Assembly (NCBI GenBank): GCA_023485925.1
Contig: JAMDAJ010000067.1
Coordinates: 1-9,683 of the forward strand
DNA length: 9,683 bases
From: Patescibacteria group bacterium
GTDB lineage: Bacteria; Patescibacteriota; Doudnabacteria; UBA920; 2-01-FULL-50-11
Reading direction: 5' to 3'
Shown: piece after piece, positions 6,187 to 9,683 of the stretch
Position numbering within the stretch: the first letter of the stretch is position 1
Layout: the number at the start of each line of letters is the position of its first letter
Made by a program: the position numbers and the translations under genes
The notes under the pieces: model-generated
The model's database searches: none
Seen by the model: the letters and a program-made list of their open reading frames with translations, nothing else
Told to the model about the DNA's origin: nothing

Positions 6187-6269
6187 GGGTCAACCCCGTT
6201 AGAAATCCGGCGCGTTTGCGCACGGGGGGTCCCGGCACAGCCGGGACTTATTTCTAACGGGGTCAACAC
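6187..6269. repeat. Palindromic intergenic element with CCCCGTTAGAAAT arms
   Basis: Perfect 13-bp inverted arms lie at 6194-6206 (CCCCGTTAGAAAT) and 6250-6262 (ATTTCTAACGGGG), with weaker similarity beyond both. Inside are a GCGC/GCGC hairpin (6210-6221) and a perfect 8-bp GTCCCGGC/GCCGGGAC stem with an ACA loop (6229-6247). It fills the gap between two minus-strand genes, and its outer edge contains the stop codon of the upstream one. It is not the same family as the two elements in the infC operon. There is no T run, so it is not a standard terminator. Confidence 0.75.
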
Positions 6270-6826
6270 CTTAAGACCAAAATCGTCTGTGAAGAATTTT
6301 CTGCCAAAATTCCAAACGAGGAGATCAAGTCAGTAGTATCTTCACCCACGCGGCTGGAAAGAACGCTCTGAAAGCGACGAAAAAATGCTGGAGCGACGAA
6401 CACGCCAAGAACTTGCGGATCAAAGGGTCCGTACTGACTTAGCTCATAGCGGCTCAAAACCGCGACCGGTAGGACTCTCACGACCACGGCCCGAGACCGA
6501 TAATTACCGACCGAAAGCTTCACGCCGCTAAGATCCAAGGTCACGACTTTCAGCACCGGATAGACAGCGCTTCCCGCCACCACCGAAATCTGACTACCAG
6601 CAGCCGACGGGGACACCGCCAAGCTGGCACCCGCCGAACGGGTTAAAACCACTATCGGGTTGGAACTGGGGCTTTCCAAAGATATCGCGTAAAAAGCCCG
6701 GGGAGAATCACCTGAAACCGACAGCGACGCTTCGGTATTTTGCACAGCAAAAATCCATGCCGGCTGTGCCGCCACGGTCAATATCAAAAAATATGCGAAA
6801 ATTATGTTTGATCCTGCGGGTTTCAT
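6263..6826 (-). CDS. Secreted protein of unknown function
   Basis: I choose the ATG at 6826 (187 residues) because it starts a signal peptide: MKPAGSN, a hydrophobic core IIFAYFLILTVAA, and a likely cleavage after IFA near residue 27. A promoter-like sequence lies just upstream; the longer frame to 6964 would run through it. The mature part is rich in Ser, Val and Ala, with alternating hydrophobic residues suggesting beta structure (about 32-130), then FDPQVLGVFVAPAFFRRFQSVLSSRVGEDTTDLI (described here as two stretches, FDPQVLGVFVAPAFF and RRFQSVLSSRVGEDTTDLI). I recognise no domain. Its stop codon TGA (6263-6265) immediately abuts the arm of the palindromic element, and the last residue is an isolated Cys, so the natural C-terminus may have been altered by that element. 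A weak AAGG precedes the ATG. Confidence 0.65.
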   Translation of the reverse strand: MKPAGSNIIFAYFLILTVAAQPAWIFAVQNTEASLSVSGDSPRAFYAISLESPSSNPIVVLTRSAGASLAVSPSAAGSQISVVAGSAVYPVLKVVTLDLSGVKLSVGNYRSRAVVVRVLPVAVLSRYELSQYGPFDPQVLGVFVAPAFFRRFQSVLSSRVGEDTTDLISSFGILAENSSQTILVLRC

Positions 6827-6878
6827 TGGCCTTTTTTGGGCGTTTGTTTCGCTATTTTGCCCTCTTTTATTGCTCTTA

Positions 6879-6909
6879 ATTATACCACGGTTTGGCCGAA
6901 AATTGGCAA
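6879..6909 (-). promoter_or_regulatory. Putative promoter of the secreted-protein gene
   Basis: On the minus strand TTGCCA (6904-6909) and a perfect TATAAT (6879-6884) are 19 bp apart, a little wide for sigma70. Transcription would begin near 6872, about 46 nt before the ATG at 6826. The box lies in the 125-bp gap after the pilin gene. Confidence 0.5.
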
Positions 6910-6951
6910 AAGTTATCCCCACTAAAACTTCCAAACTATCACGCCGAAATC

Positions 6952-7478
6952 TCATTCCCCACAAGTAATTTTCTTATTCGCAATTGTTAAAATATCGACC
7001 CCTCCCCCGCCGACAGTAAGGCTGGGGGCCGCGCAATTGCCGCGGGTGGCGATACAATAATAGAAAAGCGAATTGGTATTAATATTGCCCGTGCTGTCCC
7101 GACGCACCGTTATCCTGACACTGGAATCGGCTAAGGGCGCGGCGGTCGGCGATGTGGCCCACTGATCCCAATCATACGTCCAGCCGGGGCAGGGCGGCGA
7201 GGGCCAGATACCGTCCAGATAATCGGTGACGAATCTGATGCCCGCGCCACTGCCAGGCGCGCCATTAGCAGACCATGTCCCCACACTGTAATATCCATCA
7301 AAGCGGCTTGACCGAGTTGTCTTAGCTGCGACAAAATTGAAGTGTAGCGAGCTTTCGCCCTGGCCTCGTTCAAAGCAACAAGCGCAATGGAAGACAGCAC
7401 CCCGACGATCCCGATAACTACCAGCAATTCTATCAGGGTGAATCCGGAATTAACTCTTGTTTCACGGTTTTTGCGCAT
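6952..7478 (-). pseudogene. Type IV pilin-like protein, split by a -1 frameshift
   Basis: The N-terminus is a textbook prepilin: a short basic leader, cleavage at Gly12/Phe13 (SGFTLIELLVVIGIVGVLSS), Glu at +5 of the mature protein, and a long hydrophobic alpha helix. Such proteins are processed by prepilin peptidase and polymerise into type IV pili or pseudopili. The frame is good from 7478 to about 7303. It then continues as GQAALMDITVWG, which is not pilin-like, while the frame one base away reads FDGYYSVGTWSANGAPGSG and on through WTYDWDQW to the stop at 6952. One additional T in the run at 7300-7302 (AAA on the plus strand) would join them as GQAAFDGYYSVGTW, giving 175 residues. The C-terminal part has Cys residues (CPGW, YYC, GNC, ITCGE) that could form disulfides. 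It follows the LamG gene by 17 bp and is probably in its operon. Confidence 0.87.
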
Positions 7479-7495
7479 AAATCATTTTCTTTAAT

Positions 7496-9683
7496 TTACT
7501 CGCTTTTATCGTCGCGCTTGGGGTCATTGGCCGCCATCTGCAAAAATACGTCCAGCAGTCTAAATTTCACTCCCCCGCGAGCCCGGGTGCCACCGCGCGA
7601 TTTTTCCGCCGGCGCGGCGTTGCCGGAAGAATCCTGCCGAGTTGGGGTCTGTTGGCCGGAATAGGCCAAAAAACTCGCCGGCGCTGTCTGATTGACATAT
7701 TCCGTGGTTATCCACGCTGCGGAACGGGCAACATTCGACACCCTCAGCTCATCGATAGAACCCGCAAAACTGCGACTGCTATCGATATTATCACCGATAT
7801 AAAAATTCCCCGTGCCGGTGCCGACGTTATCCCCGTCTCGGGCAGCCGGCGTACCCGGCATGGTGTCCAAATAGAAATTTGCCTGCGCCGTGGCGCTGTC
7901 CCATGTAAAAACCACCTGCTGATAGGTATTATCCGTGACAACTTTCCCAAACTCGTTGCTGTACCAGTCAGAGGTTCCGGAACCGGAGCCGGTGGTGGTA
8001 ATGAACGCCCCTAAAGCGTTATTATCCGAAATATATAACCCGTAGGCCTGTCCATAAACTTTATCTACAATTCTCTGGTAAGCATCGGAACCGCCGGTTG
8101 TGGCCATTACCCACGCCTCGATAGTCAGCGCCGCCATCCCTTCCAAACTGTCGTTGTCGCCTACCGTTATTCGGTTTGAGCCCCCATCAAATGTGTCAGC
8201 GCCACCGATCCGGCCGACAGCGGTGCCCTGGGCGGTAACAGAAACCACCGTGGAATTATTCACGCCAGCAGAGTCCATGTGCTGACCGGAAGTTTCTTTG
8301 AAATGCCAAACGGCGGTATAGCCATTACTCCAAGTTGCGCTATTCCCCGGCTGGTAGTCGGCGGCGGCGTTGCCGTAGTAGAGGTAGATGGAACGAGTGG
8401 AAGTGGAGGACATGAAGGGCATTTTTACCCAAGCCACCAGGTTGCCGGAGGTGGAGGTATAGGATTCGATCTCGTGGGAAAGCTTGTTCCCCTCCCAGTC
8501 GACAAAGACGATCTCCCCGGCGGTCGAAGATGCCACTTTGCCGCCGGAGCCGGTGTAGCGAAGGTCCGGATCGGTGAAGGAAACCAGCATCGGGAAATTG
8601 GTCAAGGGTCCGGCGACTTTGGCCGGATCGGTGGTCAATTGCTTGCGATAGGCCCAGGAGCTGTTGTACCAGCTTGAACCGGCCGGAGCGGCTGGAGGCG
8701 TCGGCGCGGGCAGGGAGGCCAAGGTTGGCACCTCCTCGGCGCCGAGCGTGAAGAACGTGGAGGGCGAGGATTGGTTGGTGTATTCGGTCTTGATCCAGTC
8801 GGCGGAGCGAGCGATATTGGAAACACGCGGTTCGTCAATAACTCCATTAAAATAATTTCTAGCATTGGGGTCGCCGGCGTTGTATGACTCAGCTCCAATT
8901 TTTACAGTTCTGGCCACAACCGGAAGAGACGCGGGAACAGTCCCAGCGAAAACCAAAGTTTTCACCTGGCCATTAACATACATTTTTAATTTCGTCGCAT
9001 TGGTACTCTGACTACCGTCGTAAACAGCTGTAACATGATACCAATTGCCGGCAACCAAAACATTTGTATTTGTAGCTCCAACATCGCCAGCAGTAAAATA
9101 CACCGCTATTTCATCATTACCAACACCAAGACCAGAACTCGGGATTTGAATAGCCCACGACGTCGCTCCAAAATTAGCATCGTATTTGCTGAGTAAAAAT
9201 TTTGAATTTACTAGAGATGATTGATTCATCCAAAACGACCATGTTGCTTGCGTAGCCGAATTCATTGTAGATACATTTCCAACATCCACATAACTACTTG
9301 ACCCATCGAAACTGCCTGCACCGTCAATTTGTCCTGCAGTATTGGTCACACCGATGTTTGAACCTGTGTTAGTGTTAATTGTTGAATCAGTTGTTGAAGC
9401 CGTGCCATTGTTCATATGCCACACGCCTTTGTAGTTGCTATCCCACACCGCGCTGTTCCCGGGCTGGTAGTCGGCGGCGGCGTTGCCGTAGTAGAGGTAG
9501 ATGGAACGAGTGGAAGTGGAGGACATAAAGGGCATTTTCACCCAGGCCACCAGGTTGCCGGAGGTGGAGGTATAGGATTCGATTTCGTGGGAAAGCTTGT
9601 TCCCCTCCCAGTCGACAAAGACGATCTCCCCGGCGGTCGAAGATGCCACTTTGCCGCCGGAGCCGGTGTAGCGAAGGTCCGGA
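7496..9683 (-). CDS. Surface protein with tandem DUF2341 + LamG/concanavalin A-like modules, 5' partial
   Basis: The frame is open to the right edge; the GTG at 9649 is not the true start. It shows at least two 371-residue units, each a DUF2341 domain followed by a LamG-type jelly roll. Counting from 9649, residues 1-75 are the end of the first DUF2341, 76-293 the first LamG (VWHMNNG, GAGSFDGSSSYVDVG, WYHVTAVYDG, YFNGVIDEPRVSNIARS). Residues 305-325 are a Pro/Ala linker, 326-445 the second DUF2341 (SSWYNSSWAYRKQ, IYLYYGNAAADY) and 446-653 the second LamG (VWHFKETSG, ADTFDGG, SIDELRVSNVARS). LamG domains commonly bind glycans or act in adhesion. The tail (about 665-717) is charged, with an RARGGVKFR patch, and has neither LPxTG nor a C-terminal helix. 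Export cannot be judged because the N-terminus is missing. The pilin-like gene begins 17 bp downstream. Confidence 0.88.
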   Translation of the reverse strand, partial: PDLRYTGSGGKVASSTAGEIVFVDWEGNKLSHEIESYTSTSGNLVAWVKMPFMSSTSTRSIYLYYGNAAADYQPGNSAVWDSNYKGVWHMNNGTASTTDSTINTNTGSNIGVTNTAGQIDGAGSFDGSSSYVDVGNVSTMNSATQATWSFWMNQSSLVNSKFLLSKYDANFGATSWAIQIPSSGLGVGNDEIAVYFTAGDVGATNTNVLVAGNWYHVTAVYDGSQSTNATKLKMYVNGQVKTLVFAGTVPASLPVVARTVKIGAESYNAGDPNARNYFNGVIDEPRVSNIARSADWIKTEYTNQSSPSTFFTLGAEEVPTLASLPAPTPPAAPAGSSWYNSSWAYRKQLTTDPAKVAGPLTNFPMLVSFTDPDLRYTGSGGKVASSTAGEIVFVDWEGNKLSHEIESYTSTSGNLVAWVKMPFMSSTSTRSIYLYYGNAAADYQPGNSATWSNGYTAVWHFKETSGQHMDSAGVNNSTVVSVTAQGTAVGRIGGADTFDGGSNRITVGDNDSLEGMAALTIEAWVMATTGGSDAYQRIVDKVYGQAYGLYISDNNALGAFITTTGSGSGTSDWYSNEFGKVVTDNTYQQVVFTWDSATAQANFYLDTMPGTPAARDGDNVGTGTGNFYIGDNIDSSRSFAGSIDELRVSNVARSAAWITTEYVNQTAPASFLAYSGQQTPTRQDSSGNAAPAEKSRGGTRARGGVKFRLLDVFLQMAANDPKRDDKSE
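8337..8570 (-). repeat. Direct repeat copy 2: DUF2341 coding segment
   Basis: This 234-bp stretch matches 9450-9683 at an offset of 1113 bp (371 codons) with only a handful of differences, several of them silent. Upstream in plus-strand terms it diverges abruptly into the LamG part. The repeat may extend further right, but the partner copy is cut by the window edge. Confidence 0.9.
9450..9683 (-). repeat. Direct repeat copy 1: DUF2341 coding segment, cut by the window edge
   Basis: This is the partner of 8337-8570, encoding the first visible DUF2341 of the LamG protein. It is GC-rich (about 60 percent by hand count of sample lines), while the LamG sequence next to it (about 8850-9430) is clearly AT-richer. 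Confidence 0.9.

Noticed and set aside
6147..6269. N-terminal extension of the polyQ membrane protein to 6269
   Set aside because: The added residues are a translation of the palindromic repeat and look non-protein-like; the ATG at 6146 begins the plausible protein.
7652..8677. Long plus-strand open frames (7652-8014, 8279-8677) opposite the LamG gene
   Set aside because: They lie wholly inside a clear DUF2341/LamG coding region, have low-complexity translations and no start signals; they are antisense shadows.

Overview
The window looks like a piece of a Candidate Phyla Radiation (Patescibacteria, probably Parcubacteria-like) genome. The evidence is indirect. The surface proteins have LCAT-like lipase, Ig/FN3, KRxF-type repeat and DUF2341/LamG architectures typical of that group. 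Spacing is compact, starts rarely have a clear Shine-Dalgarno sequence, and short palindromic repeats fill the intergenic gaps. No rRNA or tRNA is visible, so the taxonomy is an inference.

Layout. Positions 1-2201 (+) hold the 3' part of an LCAT-like secreted acylhydrolase, a 98-aa three-helix membrane protein 4 bp after it, and a short Excalibur-like (calcium-binding) coding remnant in another frame. A strong bidirectional terminator (2264-2301) separates these from a convergent gene (2312-3886, -) for a secreted Ig/FN3/repeat protein. Positions 3887-4084 carry divergent promoters. The rightward promoter drives the classic translation operon infC-rpmI-rplT (4085-5370, +), whose transcript should have almost no leader. 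Two unrelated palindromic repeat elements sit in the two gaps of this operon, and a near-identical hairpin follows infC and rplT. rplT is interrupted by an in-frame TAA at codon 9. A second bidirectional terminator (5515-5546) ends this block.

Positions 5559-9683 are all on the minus strand, read right to left. They hold a large DUF2341/LamG surface protein that runs off the right edge, a type IV pilin-like gene 17 bp downstream that is split by a -1 frameshift at a T run, a secreted protein of unknown function with its own promoter, and a single-pass membrane protein with a nine-glutamine tract. A palindromic element between the last two directly abuts, and probably supplied, the stop codon of the secreted protein.

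How the genes fit together: the centre is housekeeping translation, and both flanks encode cell-surface proteins. The minus-strand cluster may form a pilus/adhesin group, but that is inferred from gene order only. Two or three genes carry single-event disruptions (rplT, pilin, possibly the 98-aa membrane gene). At least two can be repaired by changing homopolymer lengths by one base, so assembly error must be ruled out before any biological reading.
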